From the NCBI GenBank assembly GCA_026874595.1, contig CM049316.1:59839676-59903675 (forward strand): DNA of 64,000 nt, read 5' to 3'. A program made the translations under genes and the position numbers. The first letter of the stretch is position 1. Each line of letters starts with the position of its first letter. The notes beneath the pieces are model-generated. The model was not told where the DNA came from and ran no database searches. It saw only the letters and a program-made list of their open reading frames with translations. The DNA comes from Sipunculus nudus (lineage: Eukaryota > Annelida > Sipuncula > Golfingiida > Sipunculidae). This document shows, one piece after another, positions 13,001-28,000 of this stretch.

Positions 13001-16000
13001 ACCGATCATGGCAAGTTGTTCCATTGTACCAGCAAATGATGCCAGCAGGTGAGTAATAAGTTCAAAGGTCTCCTTCTGGACCTCAGATGACTCAAACAGC
13101 TGAAAAATACAAGTAATTATAACACTGTTTCATATTTCTGCATTGAGTACATGAGGAATACTAGAGCCAATATAACAAACCAGTCTCATGGGCAGAGTAC
13201 CTAGTAGTCAGTCTGAAGGTTGAGCTAGTGTTTATTAAGGTATCAAGCTTAGAACACTATTTTAAATTCTGTTTTGCTTACACATACCCATCAATTCAAC
13301 ACAAGATCTGAGCCTGACATATTATAACCTTATATTAACTATATATTTATCTATAATATGTTAATGGACCATGGGATCTGTAGCTCAGATTAAAGTAAAG
13401 AAATTTCTACATTTAGCATATTTTTTATAAAATCAGGATTGTTATGAAAATTACACCTTTCATTTTTTCATACAGTTTTGCAAATACCCAAGCATATGCT
13501 GCCCATCCTGCTACCAAACAGGTATAGCCTCCTATTTTTATTAATTATATTTACTGAATAGTGTGTTCAGTGTCTGTAAGCCAATAAAATTGGGGTGATC
13601 AGTTCTGCCATGCTAATGACAGTCTAGCAGCATATGAACAGTAAACTGTATTAAGTATATGTGTTATTGCACAAATGTGAGAGAAATGCAAACTTGCAGT
13701 ACCTGTGCCTCTCCTGTTTTGGGCACCAGAACCTCCTGTAATAACTGTAGAGCTTCATTGACCAGATTCTCAAACAACATTGGCTGCAAATATAAAAATA
13801 ATAATTTTCATAGTTACCTACAGTAATACCTCCACTGCTTATCAGTGCCATCTGGTATTAAGTTTTGAAACAAGTCTTTTATCTCACTTGTTAATGTTAA
13901 TATTTAATTGATTTTCAAATACAACTGCTATTCATGATAGTGCCAACTTATTACTACTATGTGCCTCATTACATAAATTAATTGCCTCGCTGGCAGGGTA
14001 GGCATTCATCTGTGTTTGTGTGTATGTTGTGTGACTACATGAGTAATCATGAACGGAGTCTCGTGAAATTTTCAGAACATTTTGTAAATGGGCCAAAGAC
14101 GAATTAATTAGATTTTAGTGTGGCACATGAGTTGGATTCTTGAACATCATCAAGGAATATTCACAAATGTACAGTTACTTGTGCATGAATGAGCCTTGGA
14201 GACAGGATCAATAAGTGAACACAAACATGTTTTTCGGAGCATCCCACAATAGGGACCCCTCCCATTCTTTGATTATCATTTTAATGAAGGCATGTAAAGA
14301 ATTTTCAAAGAATAAATCTTGATTAAAACATGTTGGAATGTGACTTGAATATGGCTGAAATCTGGTCTATCACTGTCTCCAGGACATCTTGACCATGGAG
14401 CTCTGTCAGTAGACATTTCTTACCAGCTGTGTGGTCCCTCCTTTCTCATCGTCTTCATCAACACTCCATGTTTCTCTCACTGGTAACAACTTCACGCCTG
14501 TAGTGTACAGAGCACAAAGATTACTTGAATACATATAACCTTACCTTTCTCTCAGTTTAATTTCATATGCACAGAGGATGCAAGGCTTTCAGTTTCATCT
14601 GATTCTATCTGTATATGTGTGTATGAGAGATATTCATTTATAACTGTAAAATTTTCATTTAAATAAAACTTATACATAGGCATGTTCTGTAAAACTGCCA
14701 TTTTTCTGACTGAATTCACACACATATTTTAAACACTCCAGCTAGGGTGTCCACTGCTCATGCAGTGGTTTTACACTGCAGCCATTCTATGTCTCCTTCG
14801 TTTTAACTGCTGCTTTATTTAGCTATTTTTATGAGGTCTCAAAATCAAGGCTGCCACATGGCCAAGAGCCAGACCAACAACCATAGGATGTCATGGGTTT
14901 GAAACATTGAGTTGGATGCACAATGGAATACTATGCTCTCATTGGTCTGATTACAATTCTTTGCTCTGTGTAAGCCCTGGTGGTGACACCAAGAGAATCT
15001 CACGATACAAAGCAGTGGTTAAAACAAAGGAAAATATAGAACGACTGCTCTGTAAAACCGCTGCGTGAGAAGTGTAATGGTTCTCAAGTTCTGAGAGATT
15101 AATTAACTGTATCTGGCAGCATCTGGATGACAATTCCCCTCCCCATCCCCTACACTGTGCCTGTGTGATATCATGCTGATAATAACACATGCAGAATACT
15201 GATAGTGATGATGATAATGTTAATTTGACTGTTGTTAAAAATCCAGTACAAAATAGCAAACTAACAATAGAGAAGTTGTGCTTGTTTTTAGACACTTTCT
15301 AGATATGCTAAAAATTTGCTGAAATTATAAAGATAAAAAAGCAAGTGTATTGAATACATTTTGCTTAATTTTAGATTTTTGATATGCACAAAAAAATACT
15401 AGAACACCACAGATTGGCACAATTTTGCATTTTTCTGGATGGAACAAGTGCATTTACCAGTCTAAATAATACAAAGAATAAGACCAAATGACATTACCAT
15501 CAATAGCTTGCTTCAACAGGAGACTGACACATCTGGCCCTCAGGTCAAACACTAAATGTTGGATGACTTCACAGGATTCTGGGGGAAGTTCTAGTGGTGA
15601 CAAGGAACTCACACAAGCCCTGAAGGTAGAAAAATGAAAATTGATTTAAATAATATGTACTGAACTAGAACTTATCTTCACAAAAAATTCACTTCTAATC
15701 ACTAATCTGGGTAAGATTAACCAGTTTAAAAAGTTAATTTTTTATGGATTTCTTACCTGACTTACTGCAAAAAGCACAGTTTATTATATATTATTTATAT
15801 AATAATATTTAATTTTATAATAATATATGTTATTTCAATTTATCATATAGGTTGGTTTTAAATAAATGTCCAAGAAGTTAAATTTTGGTGTTAATCCATG
15901 CAAAAAATCCTGGAATGAGTGTTTTATGGGTTTTTATAGCACATTTGTTTACACAGGGATGTTGCATGTGAAGATATGGACGTCTTTGGAGTGAGAGTTG

Positions 16001-19000
16001 GGAAATCACAGATAACAATGACTTCACTCCACAAGGTGTCAGAAAATCAATGTACAGCATGAGGGCCATTGTTGTTATTCTCTGTGTTTAAAGTCAAGGG
16101 CAGCAATACCATGATGTCCAAAGTTGTTTTCTAATTATTTTCAATTAAAAAGTTCCCAGGAGTAACACAGGTTTAATAAACATTCCAGGGCACCAACTTT
16201 GAAAACACTATTTGGCACAGTGTTTGTGTCCCCATATTGCATGCTTTTTTCAATTATTAATATTACCTCTGTCAAGGAAGTTGTTTTCTACCATATCTGT
16301 TTGCCTGTTAGGACAAAAACACTAGATGAAGGCCAAGATCCTGTAGGATTGTTTTCCCCTTGGTGGAGGTATGTGCTCTACTCAGCGCTATTTGTAGTGC
16401 TTCTTTTAACTGGCTCTGGTATTTCAGTGAAATAAACTACGGAAACAACCTCTGACCTGATGTGTCGCAGACAGACGGGGTGCCAGGATGCTGGGGAGTC
16501 CCGCTTATTCTCCGGCCAGACTCCGTACTTGTTCTCACCACCGATGCCACCTGGTGGTGACTCTTGGAGAAACGCTGACCTCACAAGGTTACAGTACATT
16601 TCCACCACCTCTAGGACCATTTGCTGTAAATAAATAATATAAATATATAATATTGTATTCAATCTTATGAGGACTTTTTTTCTTTTTTTTTTATAAGGAA
16701 ATGTGAACAGTTAAGAAAGAATTTCAAAACTGTCAGAAAATTTTATTTATTAATTTATTCATAATCTTTTAATATTTTATAATTTTTTATGTTTTCTTGT
16801 ACTTTCAGATTTACAAAATAATGATTTTAAAAAATTTAAACAAACTGATGCACCATTTGCTCACGGAAGACTATTTAGTTTTAATCACAGCTAGCAACTT
16901 TGAGCTTATGATTTAGTTATTAATTGAGATCTGAATTTGCAAGAGAGAATTTAACTTTATCATTCAACTTATATTTGAAGAATTGTGATTTTTATATTTC
17001 AAAACACCATAGCAGAAGAAGCAAGTTTCATATACTTGAAAAAATTGGCCATGTATATATGTTCTTCCCACTGGAAGTAATATTAATTAGTAACAGCCAG
17101 CATACCTTTGATGATTTCTTGACTGAAATTGAAAAAGTACCAACTGGTCAGTTCAATAGGTGTTTAAACAAGTAACTGACCGTCGTTTCTGAATTTTAAG
17201 AAGATCATCTCAGATGCACTGAACTTAACATAATTTCAAAGACTGATTAAGAACCAGGATATACAGAATGTCAAATCCACAGAATATTGATGATATGTCT
17301 CACCTTGAATTCTATCTGTTTACTGGCAGGAATTTTCACGGGTTGATCTTTGCTCTGAAAGGTCAAGGTCGAACAGGTTATTTGTAATTTTTCTAGTAGC
17401 ATGAACATTGATATCCTCAAATTATTTATCAAAGTTAATAATAAAGGGTGCATTTATGAAGATATTTTCACACTGACATTGATTTTCAGCTCCATTAATC
17501 TTGAGTCTCTCATGCTGAATTTGAGACTGAATTATTTGTTAATGATACTGGTGATAAATATGAAAAATGAGCTATTTGAATTCATATTTTGAAATCAATA
17601 AGAACCTGTGTTGAAGATCACTGATCAACATGCTGACAAATATTTAATAGGAGATTTGTCCCTATTTATCCTTATGACTGCTAAAATGGCTTTGATATAT
17701 GGATTAAATATGACACAGGATATATCATACAAACTTTTTTTCATGATAGTCAACATTTAATTTGAATGTTGTTAAGTCAAATTATACACACAACTGCTGC
17801 ATGAGAATTTGCATATTGTGATAAGTATAAATTATATTTAGAAAGCTACAAATAATGATGATACCTGTTTAAGCAGTTTTCCTGTGAAGTAAGCCTGACC
17901 AAACCTCCACAGATCAGGCAGCTGCTCAGCCAACATGTTACTCAGTAGTTCAACAAACTGAACCCTAGGGGGCGATCTACCACCTATTGTCAAACAAAAT
18001 TACAAGTAAAATATACAGAACACAGGAACTTTAATCAGTTTATATAATGCATAATTTTATTTTATATTTACAAATATAAATGTACTTTAATGAAGGTTGA
18101 ATTCATTGCAGTATGTTCACTATCATTAGCCTTTTCTCCACTTAACATTTTTGTAAGGATAAGTCATTACCTACGATCTTATAAAGGAGGATTACGGCAA
18201 CCATAAATATAAGAAGTTATATTATGGTAGCCTTCTGAATTTTATGTTTTATATGCATGAGGCTATGAATAATCCAATGTATAAACCTGTATCATTTTTA
18301 TTTAATTATTACAAAAACTAGAGAATTGAAGGACATGTTTACTGACCAGACTTCCAGATGTGTGATGGCAGTCTGGTACTGCAGACAGGGTATGGAAAAA
18401 TTTGGGTATGACTTTAAATAGACATGTGGCTGAAACTAGAGAAAATACATTACTTTACTTACCAGATTTCCAGGCCTGTGATGAGAGTCTGGTACTGCAG
18501 ACAGGATATGGAAAAGTTTGGTTGTGGCTTTAAACAGATGTGCAGCATAAACAAGAGAAAATAAGGTAATTTACTTACTAGATTTCCAGGCCTGTGATGA
18601 CCGTCTGGTACTGTGGACAGGGATTGGAAAAGTCTGGGTGTGGCTTTAAATACATGTGTGGCTTAAACTTGAGAAAACACAGTACTTTACTTACCAGACT
18701 TCCAGGCCTGTGACAACAGTCTGGGTGTGGCTTCAAATAGATGTGAAGCTTAAACTGGAGATAATACAGTACTTTACTTACCAGATTTCCAGGCCTGAGT
18801 TGACATTCTGGTACTTGGTACAGCTGCTTCAGGATCAGCTTCCAGCTCTGCCTTCTCTGAAAACATTTATATAACAATACAATTTAATTTCACAAGATGC
18901 CAGAAGAGAGGAAAGTTTATTCCTTATGCCCCTTAAATCTTGTTCCTTCAAACACCAGCACTCCAATAACAAGGGCCCAAGGACCCAATGCTGACTTATG

Positions 19001-22000
19001 ATTTGTTCCCATACAACAAAACTGTAAAACCTAGAATTACTTTCAAACAGAAAACTTTATGATATCTAAAAGTTGATTACCACTGGAAAAACCTGCAGAG
19101 AATAGTGTAGAAGATAGGCAGTTCAGAGATAAATTTCTATAATATTGAACAATTTGCCATTTGAGATTTGTATTTCAGGCATAAACCTCCAGTAAAAGTA
19201 AAAACTTGGCATGATTACAGAGATATTACAGTGCATACATGATGAATACACTTTTACTTCTCTAGTGGTATGTACAATGCCTGTACACAAGCTGATCACT
19301 CTGTAATGACTGCTAAGAGGTGAAAATAAAACAAAAGTCCCTAATAAAATCATATTTGATGCAAAAAATTACCATGTAACCTACTTCAAGAAATGAATAT
19401 ATGTGGGTGAAACAAGGTGAAAATGCACACTCAACTCCACAAAGGACTTAAATAAGGGTCTCAGAAGTGTGTATAAATATGTTAAAGCATATGTCTTTAG
19501 ATATAGAAGACCTCTGGCCATTTTTCTATTAATTAATTAACCCATACTATGGTTTTAATATAGGTGTTTAAGTTTTGACATTATAATTTATATATTTGTA
19601 ATTTGATCATCATTCAATTTACAAAAAAAGTATATGTCCAGTTGTTATCAATAAAGTTTTCTATTCAATATACTACTGGGCCACAAATCAAAGCAATGTT
19701 AAATATGGAATGTTTTGTAAATTTATTGACTGAGAAATATTCATGTAAAATTAAATTGTTAATAGATAAATTCATAAAATGTTACAACCTCTATAAAATA
19801 ATGTATAGGCATTTATATTACATGTTCTGTCATTTATTTTACCAACTTTTCCATCTCCGATTCATCACATAATTATATCAGACAAGCTATATTCATAAAT
19901 TACCAGGAGCAGATAGGATCATTGAATGGTTTCCTGAGAGAAAAATTATGATTTAAAATTATGATCTTACATAACAACATAGGATCCAAGGATTTTAAAA
20001 TTGAGGACATTATGATCAAAATACTATCTGGATTTAACTATTCATGTATATCTTCTAAGCTATTGAATACTTACCTTTAATTAAGTGCTGTTCTAGACAT
20101 CCATTAAGCAGGTTACAAGTCCATTTCTTCCTGTTGATGAGACAGTTCCACGCTGGGTCACCAGGTGTCCCTAGGTGCATTAAGTACCTGAAAACAAAGA
20201 ATGTTCTACAGTTACTGTTACTTATTAGATTCACATGACTCTGGACTTATAATACAGTAAGCTGGTGTTGCTCACATGATAAATAGATCACAAAAGTTTT
20301 GGTCTTAGCAATGGTCTTAATTCTGTCCAATTTATGTGCACTTAACAAGCTAACATATACATATAAACAAGCCCAGTCACAACAGCTGTCATGGATATCT
20401 TTGATATCCTCACATGGTACATGCAGGTCAGTAGCATCCTAAAGCTTGGCCTTTATGACCGCCTCAAACTTTGTGTTAGTGTTACGCAGGTTAAGAATGC
20501 TACCCTGAAGGTCAGACCCCCATTGCAAGATGCAGATAAAAGACAATACAATGGAAGTCAGATCCCTGTCACATGAAGCACTCTGTATAATATATAAGCT
20601 TTGCTCACAGAGGCCAAGACCTGAAGAGCCATGGCTTATTTCAATAAAAGCCTGACTGAATTGCCATATCAAACTTGTGTGACCCCATGAGCAGAACTCT
20701 GGTTTCAGACTGTAGGCTTCATAGAGATATTTACAAAGCAGGCCACACAGTCATGCAGGGAGTACTGGTCAATGACCTAAAGCAAGTCAGATTACACACC
20801 TGTGGCACAGGAAATTGGTCATGATCATGTCTGTATTATCAATTCTGGGCCTGTATGTGCCCAAGCCAACTTATAGCTGGGAAGATCCAAGATTTTGTTG
20901 GGGGGGGGGGGGGGGGGGCTATTTACAGTTACTATGAGGAAGTAATTCCCTAAAAATGATCCATAACTGAGTGGGCAGGGTGGTTACCCAAAAAAATATG
21001 GGGAATCCAGTGCAAAGTAATTTTATCCTGGGGAGGGGGGGGGTTAGTTATACCCCTGAATCCCCTACCTGGATCTGCCCCTGTATAAATCAAAAAGACG
21101 CTTAACTGGGTCCAAACAAGAAACATGGAAGTGTATGGTGTGTCAAACCCTCAACAGATAATATTCAAAATATGTAAACAAATGATTAGTCACTGACGGT
21201 GTATAAAGCAATAATAAAAAATAATCACTTTGGAGGTCATGTAAAAATAAGATCTCTTACCTGACTATACGCTTCTGCTCATCAACTGTAGAAGGCAATG
21301 TCATCAGTTTGTCATGAAGCATGTCACGGAAAGTTGCAATTCTATTCTCAACTTCCTGGTACACTAAAGAGGAAGCAAAATTTCCATTAGAAATAAAGCG
21401 TCTTCATCATATTGCAACACAAAATACAAGCAATGAACGAGAAAATGACACAGTGAAGTACCATAAAATTAGTGTTTAAATTTTAGACACAGCAGAAATT
21501 ATAATATGCAAGCTTTAAAATTATATGAACATATTCAAAATGTCTTTCCCAAATTTTACTAAAATAAGACCAGCATTTCAACTATTTTATTAAGATAAGA
21601 CCCAAGATTTCATTATTTCTAAGAACTTAATTAAATAAATAAGCAGAGTGATATGTTAATGAAGGAGTGTTGAGTCAGTTGGTCTAATGGGTGCCCAACA
21701 ATTGCAACTTACCCTTTTTAAATAGCTGAATATCAGTTTCACCAAACAGTGACTTAGCTCTGCTGTAGTCTGTTATCACAAGATCATAGTCCTCCTGGAG
21801 TTACAAAGTACAAAATACAGTCAAACATGGAGTATCTGTTATAATGTTATAAACATTCTTATCATAATATAAATTAAATTTTAATTAAATTTTCTTTACA
21901 CAAATTTCTGCGATGGAAAAAATTGTTATTTAAGCAATGATAGCAGCTCACATAACACAGGGGTCAAGAAATCAATGAATCTGATGAATTAATTCAATCA

Positions 22001-25000
22001 ATTAAATTAATGAAGAAAAAAGAGAACTTGACTATACTGGAAATTAAGGTTCTCATGAAATTAATTTTGGGAGTTACCACACATGGGACAACCAGATTTG
22101 TACAACTTTACCCAGTCAGGTGCATTTAAAGGGAGTCCTGCAAACTGTCATTCAATTTATGATAAGTTGAATACCAGGTGATCAGGAACCTGTGCTACAC
22201 AGTATGATTTTATGAGCCAGTATATTCTAGATGTTGAATTAACTAGTGGTATACACATCACTCTACATGCGACATCCAGGTTTAAGTGTGAACACAAAAT
22301 GGCAGCCCCCATGAGTGGTTTTGAAATTGGCAGAAAACAAGAGACCCATGGGTCATGGCACTCAGCTGAATTTTTTTAAATTATAGCAAATGAAAATTAT
22401 AGCTGATTTTTTTAATCATGTTAGGTGAGTTAATATCTTTCCTTATTTTTTTACAAAGTGCATTATGTTCAGGCCCATAACTTCAGAAAATACACAACAC
22501 TGACATAATTATGCCAAAAAGAAACAAAACCAGTCTTGTGGTTTTGATATTAGGCAGTCTTGAAGTGTAACAATAGTTTTTTTTTTTATGGGAAATTGAG
22601 GTTTTTGTTTAATTTCTCAAAGGAAGGAAGTTGCAGTGACCCAGTTTTAGGTTTTGAAGGAGAACTTAGGGACATCTAACTGTATTTTGACTTTCGGATA
22701 TGCAGGTCCGTTTCAAAAATTGCCCTGTAAATGTATGATCACCCAGACAACAAGGCAGATGGATGATGGATAATGGCTATAGCTCAGATGACTTATTGTC
22801 AGCTGAGCTAAACACCTGTCAGGGTTTTATAAGGGCATGGGCATGTGACAGAGACTGCAGAAAGACTGATGGCATTGGAAAAGTTTAGTGCAAAAAATTT
22901 TATTTAAATACCAAAATCCTCAAACTATTGTACATTGAATTAATGATCTTTTGAAGTTATTTCTTAATAAATCTGAAAACAATCTCAGTCATCAGTTACC
23001 AAATAAAAATGTTCCCACTGATTTTTGTAAATGACTCAATACTGATAAAATTACAAGTACAGTGCATTTGATACAACAATGCAACACCTTTTTAATGTTC
23101 TTCTCAATGGTACAAGGCAGGTTGAACAGGAACTTGAACCTGTGCAGGACCCCTAATGCATTCCTTGTAGCATCTGCTTTGTCTTTTCTTCCCAAAACCT
23201 CATCAAACAGGACATTAGCTGAACCACTGGCCTCTGTATCAGAATAATGCATTAAAATGGTTGAATCAGTAATCTGTAGACATGAAAGGAAAATATTCAT
23301 TCACTTGGAAACTATCTGTTATTCAAAATGAAAATATATTTAAATTATGATAACTGCAGTGTGTATCAAATTATTAATGTAAAAATATATGGTAACCTTT
23401 TACAGATAAGAAATATGAAGAAGAAAATTTAATAAGACATATTAAGTATCATCTAATTTGCATCACAACTGCAATATATTACTAACTATTTATAGGAAAC
23501 ATAAACTTTTCCATTCAAATATGAAATGTAGTCACTGATGACTTTGAAGTGGAAGCCAATGTTGAAGATGACAAAAAAGATAATACAGAAGCTTCAGGGT
23601 GTATGTGTTATCATCCCTGCTGGACTTTACGCTGATACCTTAATTTATATTTCTGGTTACTCACGGTTAAGTACGGACTCCAGTTTGGATGTAATGCCAC
23701 CTCCTGGACTGTTAACTAGATCTTCCGACAATTTCCCATGCATATCTGCAGATAGTTTAAACTGATGCTATATGCTCACTAACATATTTAACGGTGTGAA
23801 CATTAACCATGACAAGAGCATTCACAATTATCTACAACATAAAAACAAGACTGAAACAGTATACCTCTCTTGTTGGATACCTCATATTTATATATTTATA
23901 TATATTTATATATATTATATATAGTTTATCATATTTATGCTTTGAAGTATGTGGTCCTATGACTATGTGCATGGTTATAGTTGTTTGTGCACATTTTTAC
24001 AGGCTGCATATAAAAGCGGACCGAACTTTCTCTCTAGTGAAGCTTTCTTTTCAAGCAAAGCAGTGGGAACACCATGTGTGGCATCAACATTGGTTCAAAT
24101 CCAGGACCATCCTAATATTTTCCCCTGAGCAAAAAGTTTCTGTAACATAATGGGGGCTAATCCAAAATTAAGCCCAATTTTTGGGCATGGGGGACAGTGG
24201 TTTAAGTGTTTTGAGTAACGACCGTTAACCTAGTTAACCAAAAAGTGCAACTTCTGGGATAATTGATCCTGTTCTGATATCAGAATGCTCTTAAATTCTT
24301 TATAGGGGGTGTTTAATGGGATGCTCATTAAAGCAAACCAAACTGTCTCGCTATGAAGCTTGCTTTTCTAGTGAAGCAGTTGGAACACTGGACATGTGCA
24401 CCATCGACATAGGTTCGAATCATGGATCAGCCTGATATTTTCCTTTGAGCAATATGTTTCTGTAGAACAATATGAAGATACTTCTGACAAAATGCGTGCT
24501 ATAAATATACTCCAACAACTTAACCTTATTTGAGCTACCCTCAGTTCCTGATATAACTGATCATAGATCTATAACCAGTTAATATTAAAGGACCTTGCTG
24601 CCCATGGAATGTGTAGTTGCTAGATGAGTATGGTTAACCGCCTAGGCTTTACTTTACCTGCTAGTGCCTTCTGACAGTCTATGAATGTAGTCAGGTTGCT
24701 TTTTAGGAATGCTTGTGGTCCTTCATGTCTCTGTACTGCCTTCCTCTTCAGGTAGGCCAGGCCAGCCTTCAGATCATCAAAACTAAAACAGAAACCAAAT
24801 ATATTTAGCATTAAGATCCAAATAACATCCATGCATATGATTACTCTCATGCAGATCATAAGTACATCTGTCCACAACTAAATATCACAGAATTTTGTTA
24901 AAACATTTTACTTTAAATATTGATAACATTTTACTGTCAGATTTTTGTGTGTGTGTATTTTAGACTTTGGGGAGGAGACTATGAATTATCATATTTAAAT

Positions 25001-28000
25001 CATGTTTATTATATTATAATTATCATATATTAAATGCATGTAAATGAGATATAAAAAGAAATATTTTTCAACAGATCTGAACTTATAGCTTCAAGTACCA
25101 ACATCAACAAGGGACCTATGGGTCACGACGCTCAGCTGTTATATATGATAAAAAAATATTATTTAGAAATGAGGCACATGTGCATGTGTGGTAATTTATA
25201 TAAGCTGTATTATGAGTTTTTGTTGTTTAGCTTATGTATGATTTTGATAGTACCTTTGGAGACAGGGAAGAGGATTTATTTCATTCATTTTATTAACAAA
25301 TGGAGTACTATTGTCACACAGATTTTGACTTGGCCATATAACTTATAAGCAGAACATATAATATAAGAGTTTAACTATTTGTTAAAAAAAATTACAAATA
25401 TTGTCCCAAATATAATTTTTATTAAAAATAATAAGAGAATCATATGATTTTTTAAAATGAAATATAACTGATATGATTATTAAAATAATATTAAAGAATA
25501 TATTCATGAATGCACTCATGAATACATTTTGAAAGTATTTGCACGAGTATTCATATACTTTCATTTTTACCTGAATTCCCATTCTTTATGCAAGAAATTT
25601 TATAATGGAGTATATAATCATATTCGTATTTAAATACAATTACAAAGTATTCGCACCATGTCTGGTATTTATTCAGTTTTCACCAAACAATGATGTTGAG
25701 AATCCAGAATATACAAAATTCACACATTTAAATAATGATCATAAGTACCTGGTTTTATGGCTTTTATTTATATTAAAAAATAACTGTAAAAAATTCATTT
25801 TGGACTAATTTCACATCAATGTACACACTAGACACAGTAGGAATCTAGATTAATATTATCAACTGCTTCTTTGTCTATCATTAATTTCCTTCATATGATC
25901 CCTAATGATTAGTAATGAATAATATGATTTACTTCTTTATCATTAAAATTGAACTGAAAAATGCCATAGGTGACTGCATGGTGTTATTTTGAATATGTGA
26001 CATTCTACCCATCGATACAAGATTCTTATATCATCAGTAACTGCAAGTTAATTTCCTGTTATTATAAACTAACAAATTCCTTTTCTATTTTTCTTTAATT
26101 TGTCATTAAAAATCAATAAAAATTTATTAATTTATTGTTTATTGTTATGTTGTTGGTTAAAACTACTAGATGAGTTGGGTTGGACACCTGGATCAACTGT
26201 GGCTGGCCATAAGCTGCCTGGATTCCTGTATGCCTCGCCTCAAGCGTGCATAATTTGATGAAAGGTCAACAAGGTCAACATACAGGTGACTCAAGAGGGG
26301 CTGGAGAGAGCCAAAGTCTGACAGGGTATCATAAAAAACATTAATAAAAATTACGATTTTTGGCCAATTTCTTTCAGCTTGCTAAACTAAAAAGCTGAAA
26401 TCCTTATGTGTGCATGATATGAAAATTATATCAACAGTGCTCACAGGACACAAACGTGCCATGGTCACAGTTGGGCAAAATTTAAGGTACTAATTTTATA
26501 TTTATACTAATAACTTATAAAATTTGAAAAATTCAGAACTAATTTTGGGTATTCAATTGAATCTTGATTAAAAAATGTTACATCCCTGACAAAAAAATCT
26601 CTAGCTTCAGCAATGCCCTTGTTAAGGGAGTAAATATATTTCTTGATTTTTTACAAAGTGCATTATGTTTGGGCCCATAACTTAAAACAATTAAGCAATA
26701 CTGACATCATTCTGGCATGTGCATAGAGAATGAAAAATATGTATATTATTTATGATTAAAGTCAGATCAGTGGTTTTGATATTAGGCAGTCTTGAAGTGT
26801 AACAATGGGTTTTTAATTGAAAAATGAAGTTTTTCATTAATATCTCAAAGGTATTAAGTCCTAGTGACCAAATTCTTGGCATGGTAGGGGATTTTGGAGA
26901 CATCTAACTGTATGCCAAATTTAAGGAACTTAGAGCTGAAGCTGGGGAGCTGAGCTCTTGCAAACTGCATAATACTAGCTTGATGTAAACAATATGTTAC
27001 ATGGTGCTTGAAAACTTGATTAAAATCTACAGTTTTTGATCAACTGGTTTCAAATTTTTGGTGTTAACAGTTGAAATGCTAACAAAAACATGCTGTGAAA
27101 ATTAAATCAACAGTACTTAAAGGAAAAAAACGTGCCATGGTCAAAGTTGGGCAAAATTTAAGGTACCAATTTTTTATTTTTATTAATATTTTAAAAAATT
27201 TAAAAGATTTTCATCTAATTTTGGTTATACAATTTAATTTTGATTAATTAAAGTTATATTACTGGAAAAAAGGTCCATAGCTTTAACATTTTTTGTGTTA
27301 AGTGATCAAATATCCTTCCTGATTTTTTACAAAATGCATTATGTTTGGGCCCATAACTTTTTTAAATTAAATAATACAGACATAATTTCTGGCATGTACA
27401 TAGGAACTATATAGAGGAATATTTATGATAAATATGAGGAAAAACAGATGAGTGGTTTTGATATTAGGCAGTCCTGAAGTGTGAAAATAGGTTTTTAATA
27501 TAAAATTGAGGTTTTTCCTTAATTTCTCAAAGGAAAGAGGTTGCAAAGACCCAGTTTTCGGCTTGGTAGGAGATCTTGGGGACATCTAACATTATGCCGA
27601 ATTTTGGATTCCTAGGTCTTACGGTTTCAAAACGTGCCACATCTACGGACGGACGGACGGACGGACGGACGGACAGACGGACGGACGACGGACAATGGAC
27701 CACGACTATAGCTCAGATGACTTATAGTCAGCTGAGCTAATAAAAGGAAGGTAACTATTTATTGACCAATAAAACTACTAGTTCAAATAATATACCGGGG
27801 TGAAGAACAAAGTTGTGGCAACAAAATTATAGTAAATCCTACAAAGAGAGATCATCAGTTTTCCAAGACACCATGATAATCATTTTGACCAGTTATGAAG
27901 CTGACATCTATATTAATACAGAGAACCAATCTGCATTAAGACAACTGAACATTGCACCGCTATTTTCATAATTTAAACTGATACCCCATTTACCTAGTTC

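Noticed and set aside
14951..15295. 114-codon minus-strand frame
   Set aside because: No splice sites fit the EXOC2 phase, there is no family similarity, and it lies between two well-placed EXOC2 exons.
15878..16069. 63-codon minus-strand frame in an EXOC2 intron
   Set aside because: Too short and without splice phase fit. It may be a repeat remnant, but no second copy is in the window.
18578..18877. 99-codon minus-strand frame with internal repeats
   Set aside because: It runs through an EXOC2 exon in the wrong phase and into the 116-bp array. The repeated peptide only reflects the DNA repeat.
24010..24465. tRNA genes
   Set aside because: B-box-like words are present but no acceptor stem, anticodon arm or T-arm pairing could be drawn.
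26691..27585. Two similar short minus-strand peptides (RLPNIKTT / GLPNIKTT)
   Set aside because: They lie in the two tandem copies of a non-coding repeat. Similarity follows from DNA duplication, and the frames are short and uncentred on any conserved block.
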